From CAIKZJ01 sp041675325 (GTDB lineage: Bacteria > Bacteroidota > Ignavibacteria > Tepidaquicellales > Tepidaquicellaceae), in NCBI GenBank assembly GCA_041675325.1, contig JBAYUG010000005.1, forward strand, positions 1 to 64,000: a DNA stretch of 64,000 nt. The letters run 5' to 3'. Numbering within the stretch: position 1 is the stretch's first letter; each line of letters begins with the position of its first letter. This document shows positions 51,247 through 60,380 of the stretch, piece by piece. The notes beneath the pieces were generated by a model. That model had not been told where the DNA came from, made no database searches, and worked only from the letters and a program-made list of their open reading frames with translations. The position numbers and the translations under genes were made by a program.

Positions 51247-51915
51247 ATGGAGCACAGGGTAAAAATAAGCTCTATTGAAAATGTTACTTATAACGTGTTG
51301 AAATTTCGAACTGAGAAACCTCAACAGTTAAATTTCAGACCGGGTCAGGCAACGGAAATCTCTATAAATAAAGAAGGATGGCAAAAGGAGAAAAGACCTT
51401 TTACTTTCACTTGTCTTCCTGATGATGATTATCTTGAATTTATTATTAAAACATATCCATCACACAAAGGAGTTACCAATGAATTGCTGAATTTGAAAAC
51501 GGGTGATGAGCTGGTATTACATGATGTATTTGGAACAATAGAATATAAAGGTGAGGGGGTATTTATTGCCGGGGGAGCAGGTGTCACTCCGTTTATATCA
51601 ATTTTCAGACACCTAAAATTTAAGAATGAAACAGGAAATAACAAACTTATCTTCGCCAACAAAACAAAATCAGACATAATACTTGAGCAAGAGTTCAATG
51701 AAATATTAGGAGATAACTTCATCAACATTTTATCAGATGAAGATGTAGCCGGATATGCAAACGGACAAATCACTGAAGATTTTTTGAAAGCAAACATTGA
51801 AGGCACGGACAGAATATTTTATCTGTGCGGACCTCCCCCAATGATGGATTCGATTGAATTGCAATTAGAGGCTTTGCATGTTGATAAAAACACAATTGTA
51901 AAGGAAACATTTTAA
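51247..51915 (+). CDS. FAD/NAD(P)H flavodoxin-reductase-like oxidoreductase
   Basis: A 222-residue ferredoxin-NADP-reductase-type protein with only the FAD and NAD(P) domains. FRPGQATEISI and KRPFTFTCLPDD form the FAD site (RPFTFT for the usual R-x-Y-S/T). GVFIAGGAGVTPFISIFRHL is the pyridine-nucleotide-binding start, and FYLCGPPPMMDSIELQLEAL the C-terminal signature. It passes electrons between NAD(P)H and an unknown partner, possibly a flavohaem or ferredoxin. No [2Fe-2S] domain is fused. Confidence 0.88.
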   Translation: MEHRVKISSIENVTYNVLKFRTEKPQQLNFRPGQATEISINKEGWQKEKRPFTFTCLPDDDYLEFIIKTYPSHKGVTNELLNLKTGDELVLHDVFGTIEYKGEGVFIAGGAGVTPFISIFRHLKFKNETGNNKLIFANKTKSDIILEQEFNEILGDNFINILSDEDVAGYANGQITEDFLKANIEGTDRIFYLCGPPPMMDSIELQLEALHVDKNTIVKETF

Positions 51916-51950
51916 AATCAATAATTATTAATCTTTAAAAATGAAATAAT

Positions 51951-52145
51951 ATGAACGTTAAAAGAATATTTGGGGCGATACTTACATTACTTGGAATAGG
52001 CGGACTAATATATACTGCTATGATATTTATGAATACAAGTGGGGGGACTCGAGATATAAAAGTACTTGTTATTTACGGTGTACTGGGTCTTATATTCTTC
52101 ATCGCAGGTATTAGTTTGATACGAACAACAAAAGATGAATCGTAA
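51951..52145 (+). CDS. Small two-helix membrane protein
   Basis: A 64-residue protein with two hydrophobic helices (IFGAILTLLGIGGLIYTAMIF and VLGLIFFIAGISLI) joined by a short loop with STGGTRD-like residues, and a charged C-terminus. Such proteins are common in Bacteroidota genomes and have no known function. It lies within the operon of the glycosyltransferase and the hydrolase. Confidence 0.7.
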   Translation: MNVKRIFGAILTLLGIGGLIYTAMIFMNTSGGTRDIKVLVIYGVLGLIFFIAGISLIRTTKDES

Positions 52146-52204
52146 AGAATAGAACAAAGAATTAGTAGTAATGTGTGAAATTGAAAAATCTAAAATATAT
52201 AACT

Positions 52205-53110
52205 ATGGAAATGACAAAAGATAAAATCAAACCGGGAATAACCAGGGCGGAATTTATAAAAGTAGAACCAAATGTGAGTCTTCACGTTACAGATGCGGGT
52301 GAAGGAAGAGCAATAGTTCTTTTGCATGGCTGGCCATTGAGTGATGAAATGTATGAGTACCAGTATAACGATTTGGTTAATAGTGGTTTCCGCGTTATAG
52401 GAATTACATTAAGGGGTTTTGGTAAATCAAGCAAACCATACGGAGAGTACAATTATGATGTTCATGTACAGGATATAAAAAATGTCTTAAGTCAATTAGA
52501 AATAACTGATGTTATATTGGGAGGCTTTTCAATGGGCGGCGCAATTGCCGTTCGTTATGCTTCAATGGATAATGGGGAACGTATATCCAAACTTGCTTTA
52601 TTTAGTGCCGCTGCTCCAATCTGGACACAACGCGATGACTTCCCGTATAATCTTCCTAAAAGCGCTGTAGATGATTTAATTAAATTGAGCTATAAAGACA
52701 GACCAAAACTTTTAGCTGATTTTGCAAAGATATTCTCTGCAACCGAGACTTCATTAAATGAGGGTATTGGCGACTGGCTGAGTATGATTTGCTTAAGTGC
52801 TTCGCCTCATGCAACTGTACAATCTTTAATCGCATTGCGTGATACTGACCTGAGAAATGATTTAGAGAAAATAAAAATTCCGACAGTGATTATGCATGGT
52901 AAAAAAGACAAAATATGTTCTTTTGATTTGGCAGAACAGATGAAAGCAGGGATATCAAATTCTCAGATTGTTGCTTTCGAGAATAGCGGGCATAGTTTGT
53001 TTCTGGAAGAAACCGAAAAGTTTAATGCAGAATTGATAAAATTTGCGAAAGAAAATTATAAAGCCCCTATGAATGAGGCGGAAAAGTCATTTATCAACAA
53101 AACATTCTGA
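52205..53110 (+). CDS. Alpha/beta hydrolase
   Basis: A 301-residue serine hydrolase. IVLLHGWPLSDEMYEYQ contains the oxyanion HGWP stretch, GGFSMGGAIAVRYA the nucleophile serine, MHGKKDKICS the acid and ENSGHSLFLEE the histidine. It resembles cofactor-free haloperoxidase/esterase-type enzymes; the substrate is unknown. I start at ATG 52205 (MEMTKDKIKPG); the frame extends to a GTG at 52175. The last residues (KSFINKTF) are outside the usual fold. Confidence 0.88.
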   Translation: MEMTKDKIKPGITRAEFIKVEPNVSLHVTDAGEGRAIVLLHGWPLSDEMYEYQYNDLVNSGFRVIGITLRGFGKSSKPYGEYNYDVHVQDIKNVLSQLEITDVILGGFSMGGAIAVRYASMDNGERISKLALFSAAAPIWTQRDDFPYNLPKSAVDDLIKLSYKDRPKLLADFAKIFSATETSLNEGIGDWLSMICLSASPHATVQSLIALRDTDLRNDLEKIKIPTVIMHGKKDKICSFDLAEQMKAGISNSQIVAFENSGHSLFLEETEKFNAELIKFAKENYKAPMNEAEKSFINKTF

Positions 53111-53155
53111 ATTTGACCTAAAGTGGTCATTATGGCGTTATTTCGGCATATTTCA

Positions 53156-53222
53156 ATATCGCAGTCATATCGCAGTCATATCGCAGTCATATCGCAGTCA
53201 TATCGCAGTCATATCGCAGGCA
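53156..53222. repeat. 11-bp tandem repeat ATATCGCAGTC, six copies
   Basis: Six consecutive units of ATATCGCAGTC, the last ending in AGGC. The period is close to one helical turn, so copies are on the same DNA face. It lies just downstream of the hydrolase gene. Confidence 0.95.
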
Positions 53223-53250
53223 TACAAAAAAACTAACCTTTTGGGGTATT

Positions 53251-53508
53251 GGGAGGTGTGAAACCAATATTTTGGTGGTAAGCAAAATTTAAAAACTATA
53301 ATTGTAAATATTGATTAGATCCCCTGCCTACAGCAGGCAGGCCTACGAGACATTATATGCTTAAAACATTACAAGATTTCGACGCAGGCAGCGGGGAATT
53401 TACGAGGCTGTGTGAAAACCATATATTGGTGTGGGAAGCAAAATTTAAAAACTATAATTGTAAATAATGATTAGATCCCCGCCAAGATCACGCGGGGATG
53501 ACAACGTG
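53251..53508. repeat. Two 70-bp direct repeats ending in GATCCCC hairpins
   Basis: AGCAAAATTTAAAAACTATA, ATTGTAAATA and GATTAGATCCCC recur at 53281 and 53437 with similar left ends (TGTGAAA-CCA-TATTGGTG). The first continues into CCTGCCTACAGCAGGCAGG, the second into GCCAAGATCACGCGGGG. Both hairpin types resemble those at 44667-44852. The gap carries no gene. Confidence 0.85.
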
Positions 53509-53571
53509 GGGTGAATGTTTTAGAAATATAAGTGTTAATGGATTTATCATTAAATTAAACTAAATAATAGT

Positions 53572-53988
53572 ATGGAAAAAATCTTTAGTAATTCAAAGCT
53601 GTTTCTTGCAGCGGCAGTATTATGTGTAATTGGTTTAGCGGGCGTGTTAAGTTCGTGCAATGTTTCGACCGCCAATCTTACAGAAGTAAAAGTGTGTTCT
53701 TCTTTAAACGGAAGCGAATGCAGTAATGATGTTTCTTCATTTCCGGGTGATGTTCCGGCAATTTACTGTTCTGCGAGTCTTAATAATGCCCCAGCGGATA
53801 CAAATGTAACTTTTGAATGGAAGCAAGAAGGAGTTAGCATAGGTAAGGTAGAATTGAATGCTGAAAGCGGTTTTGTGAACTCGACTTTTAAGCCTACATC
53901 TACTTTGGAGCCGGGTAAATATTCAGTAAGCGTAAAACTCGCCACTGATAACGCAACCCCAATAACAAAAGAATTTACAATTGAGTAA
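53572..53988 (+). CDS. Putative lipoprotein with an Ig-like domain
   Basis: A 138-residue exported protein. The hydrophobic N-terminus LFLAAAVLCVIGLAGVLSSC ends in a lipobox with the cysteine at residue 29. The mature part looks like an immunoglobulin-type beta sandwich: TNVTFEWKQEGVSIGKVEL and TLEPGKYSVSVKLATDNA are alternating strands with the typical W and the late Y. Function unknown. A terminator follows 27 bases after the stop. Confidence 0.75.
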   Translation: MEKIFSNSKLFLAAAVLCVIGLAGVLSSCNVSTANLTEVKVCSSLNGSECSNDVSSFPGDVPAIYCSASLNNAPADTNVTFEWKQEGVSIGKVELNAESGFVNSTFKPTSTLEPGKYSVSVKLATDNATPITKEFTIE

Positions 53989-54014
53989 ATATTTACAGTA
54001 TAACGTTTTTAGCT

Positions 54015-54047
54015 AAGCCCGGTAAGTACGTTATTTGCCGGGTTTTT
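54015..54047 (+). terminator. Terminator after the lipoprotein gene
   Basis: CCCGG (54018-54022) pairs with CCGGG (54038-54042) around an AT-rich loop, followed by five T. Confidence 0.8.
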
Positions 54048-54234
54048 GGTTGTTTTATTAGATATGTTTTCCTGAGGATATGATAAACTTATGAGAGGTT
54101 TAAAAGCAAGTTAAAACAGTGGTTTTGTTCGTGATCCCATTTTTTTTAAAGTCTGACTATTTCTAAGGTTAACATTTGCAATTTTCACTTGCATTTTAAT
54201 ACAATAAAGATTAAAATTAAGTATATAAATTAGT

Positions 54235-54915
54235 ATGAGCCCCAATAAACTTAAAAAAACCAAGATATTAATCATAGAGGATAACCGCTTACTGCGTGAG
54301 GGAATTACCGTTATGATTAACAGTCAGCCGGATTTAAAGGTAATTGGTGCTGTAAGCGATACTGAAGAATCATTACATAAAATATATGAACTTAAACCCG
54401 ATGTTATAATAGTTGACCTGGGCTTGAGCAATCTAAGCAGTATGGAGATTGTTAAAACAATTAAAGATAAATATCCGGATTTCAGAATAATAGTAATGGA
54501 CCTTCTTCCGATAGAATCGGATATTCTTGATTTTGTCAAGGCAGGGGTTTCAGGTTTTATACTCAAGGATGCAATGGTTAACGACTTTCTGAAAACAATC
54601 AGATTAGTTGCTTCAGGAGAGAAAGTTCTTCCTCATCATATGACCGGTTCGCTCTTTACTCAAATTATTGAAACAGCGATTAAATCTAAAAAGAAAGTTG
54701 CTGTGAAAGACTCTGTTATGATGACAAGAAGAGAGAAAGAAGTTGTTGAGCTGATAGCTGACGGACTTACGAATAAAGAAATCGGGTTAATTCTTCACCT
54801 ATCGCCATTTACTGTGAAAAGCCATGTCCATAATATACTTGAAAAAATGGCATTGCATACAAGGCTTCAGATAGCGAGATATTCCTATGCCAATAAGGAA
54901 GTCACTGACACTTAA
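54235..54915 (+). CDS. NarL/LuxR-type response regulator, orphan
   Basis: A 226-residue two-domain regulator. The receiver has the acidic pair in ILIIEDNRLLREG, the phosphorylated aspartate in VIIVDLGLSN (about residue 62) and the lysine in SGFILKDAM. The linker carries KSKKKVAVKD. The LuxR-type helix-turn-helix contains TRREKEVVELIADGLTNKEI and LSPFTVKSHVHNILEKM. No histidine kinase is adjacent. A decayed partial copy of its DNA-binding domain lies 0.3 kb downstream. Confidence 0.92.
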   Translation: MSPNKLKKTKILIIEDNRLLREGITVMINSQPDLKVIGAVSDTEESLHKIYELKPDVIIVDLGLSNLSSMEIVKTIKDKYPDFRIIVMDLLPIESDILDFVKAGVSGFILKDAMVNDFLKTIRLVASGEKVLPHHMTGSLFTQIIETAIKSKKKVAVKDSVMMTRREKEVVELIADGLTNKEIGLILHLSPFTVKSHVHNILEKMALHTRLQIARYSYANKEVTDT

Positions 54916-55208
54916 GAAGCGTTTTACTCAATGTCAGATATCGATTAAGATATCACTGCTTTTAATTTACTTTCCTGATATACTAATCTTATTATAACTA
55001 AATGTCTGAATAAAGGTTCTTTTATTATTCCATATCCAGTAAAATCATATATTCTTCCGAAAATTAAAATTAGACCTAATACCCCTATTTGGGTGAGAAA
55101 AGTTCTCTATAAAAATATATAGTTAGCTGCAGGAATTCTTAATTGTAGTTACTGCTTGTGTTTATAATTTTTCAATTTCGAATTGAGAGGAAGAATGTTC
55201 AATTGTAT

Positions 55209-55366
55209 TGAGCTGAAATCCGACGGACTTACAAATAAAGAAATCGGGGCTAATCCTTTACCTGTCGGCATTTACAGTGATAAGCCATGTACATAATATA
55301 CTCAAAAAAATGGCATTGCATACAAGGATTTAGATAGCAATATATTCTTATTCCCATAAAGAATTC
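55209..55366 (+). pseudogene. Decayed copy of the LuxR-type DNA-binding domain
   Basis: The nucleotide sequence follows the end of the response regulator gene almost base by base (GACGGACTTACAAATAAAGA, AATGGCATTGCATACAAGG). It contains frameshifts and stops, including an extra base after AATCGGGG and a lost base in CATTTACAGTGA. It corresponds to residues from about ELIADGLTNKE to YSYANKE. It has no start codon and is evidently a leftover of duplication. Confidence 0.88.
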
Positions 55367-55402
55367 AAAGACGCATCAAACTCCGTTTCCAATCAGATAA
55401 AT

Positions 55403-55430
55403 AACTAATCCTTATGGGTTAGTTCCTTTT
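55403..55430 (+). terminator. AACTAATCC/GGGTTAGTT hairpin, copy 2
   Basis: AACTAATCC pairs with GGGTTAGTT around TTAT and is followed by CCTTTTTCG. It matches the element at 49667, including the preceding ATCAGATAA. Confidence 0.65.
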
Positions 55431-55565
55431 TCGTTCAAATGTACTATTACATTCTACGTATCTTTTCTATATGTTTACATAAGATTTACAAACCATATGA
55501 GAGTAAAGCTCATTTAAAAATTAAAGAGAACCTATAAGGTTTTCTTACAAAGAAAGGAATAAATT

Positions 55566-56171
55566 ATGTTAAACAGGATATCCAAATTTGCTTTTGGCTT
55601 ACTAATGCTTGCATTGTTCGTTACCAGCATTTCAGAAGCACAAACAAAGAAAACGATTTATCCAGTATTTTCAATCAGTCCAATTGCGGGTGTTCAATTC
55701 CCAATAGGCGGTTTGAACGACAATTATGGTCCGAGCTGGAATGCGGGTCTGGAAGTTGCTTTGGCAATAAACAGAGAAACCTCATTCTTTTTAAACGGAA
55801 CATATTATAACATGCCGAGAAAATCAGATGCGGTAGCTGGTCCGGATGCAAGTTACATAGGTATAACAGCGGGACCCAGGTATGTATTCACGAGTCCAAA
55901 AGTGAAAGCCAAGTTTTTCCTTGAAGCTGGTGTCGGTGTTTATATGTACACAAGAAAAGAATATACCACTGTTACAACTCCAAGCGTAGTGGTTCCGAGC
56001 GAATCAACTACTAATTTCGGCGTAAATGTAGGACCGGGTGCAATTATACCTCTTGGTGAAGTTGCTGACTTAGTTATTAAAACAAAAGTTCATTATTCGT
56101 TCGAATCAGGTGGTTCAGGCGGTTCACGTACATTTGTTGCAGCAGTAATAGGTGTAGATTTTAAACTTTAA
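55566..56171 (+). CDS. Outer-membrane beta-barrel protein
   Basis: A 201-residue OmpA/OmpW-like small barrel. The signal peptide LMLALFVTSISEAQ is cleaved near residue 25. Alternating amphipathic strands follow (FSISPIAGVQFPIG, GLEVALAINRETSFFLNGTY, SYIGITAGPRYVF, KFFLEAGVGVYMY), and the C-terminus VIGVDFKL has the barrel pattern. A good ribosome-binding site (AGAAAGGA) precedes it. Function unknown. A hairpin with a ten-pair stem follows the stop. Confidence 0.82.
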   Translation: MLNRISKFAFGLLMLALFVTSISEAQTKKTIYPVFSISPIAGVQFPIGGLNDNYGPSWNAGLEVALAINRETSFFLNGTYYNMPRKSDAVAGPDASYIGITAGPRYVFTSPKVKAKFFLEAGVGVYMYTRKEYTTVTTPSVVVPSESTTNFGVNVGPGAIIPLGEVADLVIKTKVHYSFESGGSGGSRTFVAAVIGVDFKL

Positions 56172-56189
56172 TACTAATTGATTTAAAGC

Positions 56190-56221
56190 GGGTCTGCTAT
56201 TAACAAAATAGCAGACCTGTT
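56190..56221 (+). terminator. Hairpin after the barrel gene
   Basis: GGTCTGCTAT pairs perfectly with ATAGCAGACC around a seven-base loop. The T tract after it is weak (TGTTTAG), so termination may be partial. Confidence 0.65.
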
Positions 56222-56268
56222 TAGTAATTATTCGGCAAAAGTAACTTAAAACAACAATAACAATAAAA

Positions 56269-57987
56269 ATGAAAACAACAATAACAAAACTAAATAAAAT
56301 TATCGGTGGATTTGCGGGTATATCTATCATGATTCTGGTAATGGTTTTGCTTTTACCAGATACTATTTTCTCACAGTGGCAGGGCATGCCTGTCAGCGTT
56401 GCGACAAATAGCCAGGTTAATCCCGTAATGACAACCGATGGAAGCGGCGGTGTGATTGTTGCATGGCAGGACAAGCGTAACGGCAAATCAGAAATATTCG
56501 TGCAAAGAATGGATGCTAACGGCCTTCCAATATGGACTAATAACGGTATTCCAATCTGTACTTTGGACAGCAGTTTTAATCCTGTAATTGTTAGCGACGG
56601 AACTGGCGGCGCAATTATAGCATGGGAATCCTATCGCGGAAGCACTACTACAGATATATTTGCACAGCGTGTAAATTCAACTGGAAGTGTACAGTGGACT
56701 CTCGACGGTTTACCCGTCTGCGTAGTAGTATTCGAACAGGATACAATATCAATGATAAGCGACGGTTTAGGCGGTGCGATATTAACATGGCAGGATTACC
56801 GCAGTAATAATGGTTTTCCGGACGTTTACGCACAACGCATGAATACGATAGGTACAATGTTATGGACAGCAAACGGTGTGAACATTTGCAATCAGGCAGC
56901 CTCTCAAAGAGGCCCTAAGCTTGTATCCGATGGTTTAGGCGGTGCATTCATAACATGGTTTGACAGCCGCGCCGGTGATTATGATATATACACACAGCGT
57001 ATCGGCAATGCAGGTGCAGTTCAGTGGACAACAAATGGAATTGCAACATGTACAATGGCAACTGATCAATTTAGACCTGATATTTGCAGTGATGACGCAG
57101 GAGGTGTTATAATTACATGGTATGACTTCAGAAGCACGACTGATTATAATATTTACGCACAGAGACAAGGTCCCTTAGGTGCGATTATTTGGGCTGTGAA
57201 CGGAGTTGTAATTAATAACAACGTTGCATACACACAGGATGAACCTAAAATAGTTCCAGATGGTATAGGCGGAGCTATTATTTCCTGGACGGATTACAGA
57301 ACCGGGGTAGCACCTGGTACTGCTGATATTTATGTACAGCGCGTTAATACAACCGGTACAGTTCAATGGACAGCAACCGGTATAATAATTTGTACGGCGG
57401 CAGGTAATCAGATTAAATCTCAACTTGTAAGCGACGGAAACAACGGTGCTTATATAGTGTGGGAAGATCACAGAAACGCAGGAAATTCAGATATCTATGC
57501 ACAGAGAATAGCTTCGAATGCTGCAATCACATGGTCAGCAAACGGGTTTGGAATCAGCACTATGGGATTTGACCAGCTTAATCCAATGATAGTCAGCAAT
57601 GGCAATCTTGGTGCAATAGTAGTTTGGCAGGATTACCGCAGCGGCAACAATTATGATATTTATATGAACGGATTCAATACAGGCGGTATTATTACTGAAA
57701 TTGGGAATGAAACAACAACACCATTAACGTTTTCACTTTCACAAAACTATCCTAACCCATTTAATCCTGTAACTAAGATTAATTATCAGTTACCGATGTC
57801 AGGTCTGGTAAGGTTAAGTGTTTTTAATCTACTCGGGCAGAAAATAGGTGAATTGATAAATGAGACACAGGTTGCAGGAAATTACTCAGTGGACTGGAAT
57901 GCAAGCGAATACCCAAGTGGTGCTTATATATACAGGCTAGAATCAGGTTCATTCGTTGATGTTAAGAAAATGATTTTACTTAAATAA
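56269..57987 (+). CDS. T9SS-sorted propeller-like surface protein, copy 1
   Basis: A 572-residue exported protein. After a signal segment (MILVMVLLLPDTIFSQ) come about eight repeats of some 50 residues with the pattern SDGxGGAIIxW-(x)-D-(x)-RS followed by IYAQRxNxxGxxxWTxNG. This is consistent with a beta-propeller of an extracellular binding protein. The end SLSQNYPNPFNPVTKINYQL and the following 70 residues form the type A sorting domain, which directs passage through the type IX secretion system and anchoring. The ligand is unknown. The next gene is a close paralogue. Confidence 0.9.
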   Translation: MKTTITKLNKIIGGFAGISIMILVMVLLLPDTIFSQWQGMPVSVATNSQVNPVMTTDGSGGVIVAWQDKRNGKSEIFVQRMDANGLPIWTNNGIPICTLDSSFNPVIVSDGTGGAIIAWESYRGSTTTDIFAQRVNSTGSVQWTLDGLPVCVVVFEQDTISMISDGLGGAILTWQDYRSNNGFPDVYAQRMNTIGTMLWTANGVNICNQAASQRGPKLVSDGLGGAFITWFDSRAGDYDIYTQRIGNAGAVQWTTNGIATCTMATDQFRPDICSDDAGGVIITWYDFRSTTDYNIYAQRQGPLGAIIWAVNGVVINNNVAYTQDEPKIVPDGIGGAIISWTDYRTGVAPGTADIYVQRVNTTGTVQWTATGIIICTAAGNQIKSQLVSDGNNGAYIVWEDHRNAGNSDIYAQRIASNAAITWSANGFGISTMGFDQLNPMIVSNGNLGAIVVWQDYRSGNNYDIYMNGFNTGGIITEIGNETTTPLTFSLSQNYPNPFNPVTKINYQLPMSGLVRLSVFNLLGQKIGELINETQVAGNYSVDWNASEYPSGAYIYRLESGSFVDVKKMILLK

Positions 57988-58034
57988 TAAGTTTGAAAGG
58001 ATATGCATTAAATATAATTTTAAAACTCAATAAA

Positions 58035-59756
58035 ATGAAAACAACAATAAATAATTCGATAAGTTATACTGGTAAATCAGCAGGTATATTTTTAGTACTG
58101 ATTATGATTGCATTGCTTTTGCCAAATATTACTTTTTCTCAAAATCAGGGCAGACCTGTTACTGTTGCGACAAATGACCAGACAAATGCCGTTACTGTTA
58201 CAGATGGCAGCGGCGGCTCTATTACTGCCTGGCAGGACAGACACAACGGAAAGTCTGAAATATTCGCTCAAAGAATGAACGCAGCAGGCAATCCATTATG
58301 GACTCTTAACGGTGTTCCAATCTGTACGCAGGACAGCAGTTTTAATCCTTCTATTGTAAGCGACGGATTAGGCGGCGCAATTATCGCCTGGGAATCTTAT
58401 CGCGGAAGCATAACAACAGACATCTTTGCACAACGCGTAAATTCAAATGGAGTTGTGCAGTGGACTCTAAACGGTCTTCCTGTAGCCGTGCTTGTGTTTA
58501 ATCAGGATTCAATTGCAATGGTAGCCGACGGCTTCAACGGAGCCATTATAACATGGCAGGATTATAGAACTAATACAGGTAATTCTCAGGTTTTTGCACA
58601 GAGAATAAATTCGATAGGGACATTACTATGGACTGCAAATGGTGTTGAAATCTGTACCCACGCATTCCCGGCACGCGGTCCTAAAATTGTAAGCGATGGA
58701 TTAGGCGGTGCATTTATCACATGGTTTGACAAACGTGCAGGCAATTACGATATTTATACTCAGCGTATTGCTACAGGAGGTGCAGTGGTATGGACAACAA
58801 ATGGTGTAGCAACTTGCACAACACCAACAACTGATCAAATTAGACCTGATATTTGCAGTGACGGAGCAGCAGGTATAATAGCCGTATGGACTGACTTTAG
58901 AAGTACAACTGATTATAACATTTATGCTCAGAGGCAGGGTCCTCAGGGAGCAATCGTTTGGGCTGTAAATGGAATAGTAATAAATAACAATGTTGCTTAT
59001 GACCAGATTGATCCCAAAATAGTTAGCGACGGATTAGGCGGTGGGATTATTTCGTGGACAGATTACAGAACAGGTGTGGCACCGGGTACTGCCGATATTT
59101 ATGCTCAGCGTGTAAATACTTCTGGTACAGTGCAATGGACTACAACCGGTATTATTATTTGTACTGCAGCAGGTGACCAGATTAATTCACAGCTTGTAAG
59201 CGATGGAAACAACGGTGCTTATATAGTATGGGAAGATCACAGAAATGCAGGTAATGCGGATATCTATGCACAGCGTATAGCTTCAAATGCTGTGATCACC
59301 TGGACAGCAAATGGATTTGGGATTTGTACTGAACTAAATGACCAGTTAAAACCCGGGATAGTCAGCAATGGCAATCTTGGTGCAATAGTAGTATGGCAGG
59401 ATTACCGCAGCGGCAACAATTATGATATTTATATGAACGGATTCAATACAGGCGGTATTATAACAGAAATTGGAAATGAAACAACGACACCATTATCGTT
59501 TTCACTTTCACAAAATTTTCCTAACCCCTTTAATCCAGTAACTAAGATTAATTACCAACTGCCGATGTCAGGTCTGGTAAGGTTAAGTATATTTAATATG
59601 CTTGGACAAAAAATAGGTGAATTGATAAATGAAACACAGAGTGCAGGAAATTACTCAGTGGACTGGAATGCAACCGAATTCCCAAGTGGTACTTATATAT
59701 ACAGGCTGGAATCAGGTTCATTCGTTGACGTTAAGAAAATGATTTTACTCAAATAA
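58035..59756 (+). CDS. T9SS-sorted propeller-like surface protein, copy 2
   Basis: A 573-residue paralogue of the preceding protein with the same signal, repeats and sorting domain (SLSQNFPNPFNPVTKINYQL). Long stretches, particularly the last 200 residues and RSTTDYNIYAQRQGP, are nearly identical, showing recent tandem duplication or gene conversion. I start at ATG 58035 (MKTTINNSISYTG) in parallel with copy 1; the frame is open from 57993. Differences concentrate in the first repeats. Confidence 0.9.
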   Translation: MKTTINNSISYTGKSAGIFLVLIMIALLLPNITFSQNQGRPVTVATNDQTNAVTVTDGSGGSITAWQDRHNGKSEIFAQRMNAAGNPLWTLNGVPICTQDSSFNPSIVSDGLGGAIIAWESYRGSITTDIFAQRVNSNGVVQWTLNGLPVAVLVFNQDSIAMVADGFNGAIITWQDYRTNTGNSQVFAQRINSIGTLLWTANGVEICTHAFPARGPKIVSDGLGGAFITWFDKRAGNYDIYTQRIATGGAVVWTTNGVATCTTPTTDQIRPDICSDGAAGIIAVWTDFRSTTDYNIYAQRQGPQGAIVWAVNGIVINNNVAYDQIDPKIVSDGLGGGIISWTDYRTGVAPGTADIYAQRVNTSGTVQWTTTGIIICTAAGDQINSQLVSDGNNGAYIVWEDHRNAGNADIYAQRIASNAVITWTANGFGICTELNDQLKPGIVSNGNLGAIVVWQDYRSGNNYDIYMNGFNTGGIITEIGNETTTPLSFSLSQNFPNPFNPVTKINYQLPMSGLVRLSIFNMLGQKIGELINETQSAGNYSVDWNATEFPSGTYIYRLESGSFVDVKKMILLK

Positions 59757-59774
59757 TAATAGAAAGGTTATAAA

Positions 59775-60152
59775 ATGTTAAATATGAAGAAAATAAACGG
59801 TGTGTCTCTAAGTTTCCTTTTGGGCGGAGCAGTCGGCGGTGCTTTGGGATTGCTGTTTGCACCCAAATCAGGAAAACAAACAAGAGAAGATATAAGCCGG
59901 ACTTCAAACGCGCTCTATGAAGATGGAAAGAAGATAACCCGTGAATCATGGAATAAAGCAAAAGATACAGCAGAAAATGTAATAGAAAATGTCAATGATG
60001 TAATAGATACAAATGTAGATAAGATTGTACGAACATCAGAAAATCTTAACGAAGCGGTGAAATCCGGTATTAATGCTTACAAAGTTGACAAAAAATCAAA
60101 CAGTTTACCAAGAACAGAACAGATGAGAAACACTGATAAACAACCTTCATGA
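59775..60152 (+). CDS. YtxH-domain small protein, copy 1
   Basis: A 125-residue YtxH-like protein. LSFLLGGAVGGALGLLFAPK (about residues 13-32) is the glycine-rich membrane helix, followed by SGKQTREDI and a charged helical tail with KITRESWNKAKDTAENVIEN. YtxH proteins are general stress proteins in many bacteria; biochemical function is unknown. ATG 59784 (MKKINGVSL) is an alternative start. With the Lmo0937-type gene following it forms a pair that is repeated once downstream. Confidence 0.85.
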   Translation: MLNMKKINGVSLSFLLGGAVGGALGLLFAPKSGKQTREDISRTSNALYEDGKKITRESWNKAKDTAENVIENVNDVIDTNVDKIVRTSENLNEAVKSGINAYKVDKKSNSLPRTEQMRNTDKQPS

Positions 60153-60219
60153 AGAATACAGAAAGACATATATTAATCTTTTGATTGTATTTTTTGTGAA
60201 AAGCAGATAAATAAAAACT

Positions 60220-60285
60220 ACGGAGATAATCGAAATAATATTCACACAAAACAGATAATATAATTACATTATCTCCGTTTTCTTC
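60220..60285 (+). terminator. Long-loop terminator-like hairpin
   Basis: ACGGAGATAAT (60220-60230) and ATTATCTCCGT (60268-60278) are perfectly complementary and are followed by TTTCTTCCT. The loop of 37 bases is AT-rich. Confidence 0.7.
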
Positions 60286-60345
60286 CTCAGAGCAGGAAAG
60301 GCAGGAAGAACAGGAAGAACAGGAAAAACAGGAAAGAAATAGAAA
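60286..60345. repeat. CAGGAAGAA short tandem repeat
   Basis: Seven or so 9-base units (CAGGAAAGG, CAGGAAGAA, CAGGAAAAA) after the hairpin. They are like the GAGCAGGAA words at 41.1 kb but isolated here. Confidence 0.75.
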
Positions 60346-60380
60346 AATGAGAATAAATTAAAATTGAAAGGAAATGAATC

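Larger units (their letters stand above)
54916..55565. other. 650-bp gap with regulator remnant and hairpin
   Basis: Includes the damaged copy of the LuxR-type domain (55209-55366) and the hairpin at 55403. The segment before them is AT-rich without recognisable genes. The final 60 bases with AGAAAGGAAT are the leader of the barrel-protein gene. Confidence 0.6.
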
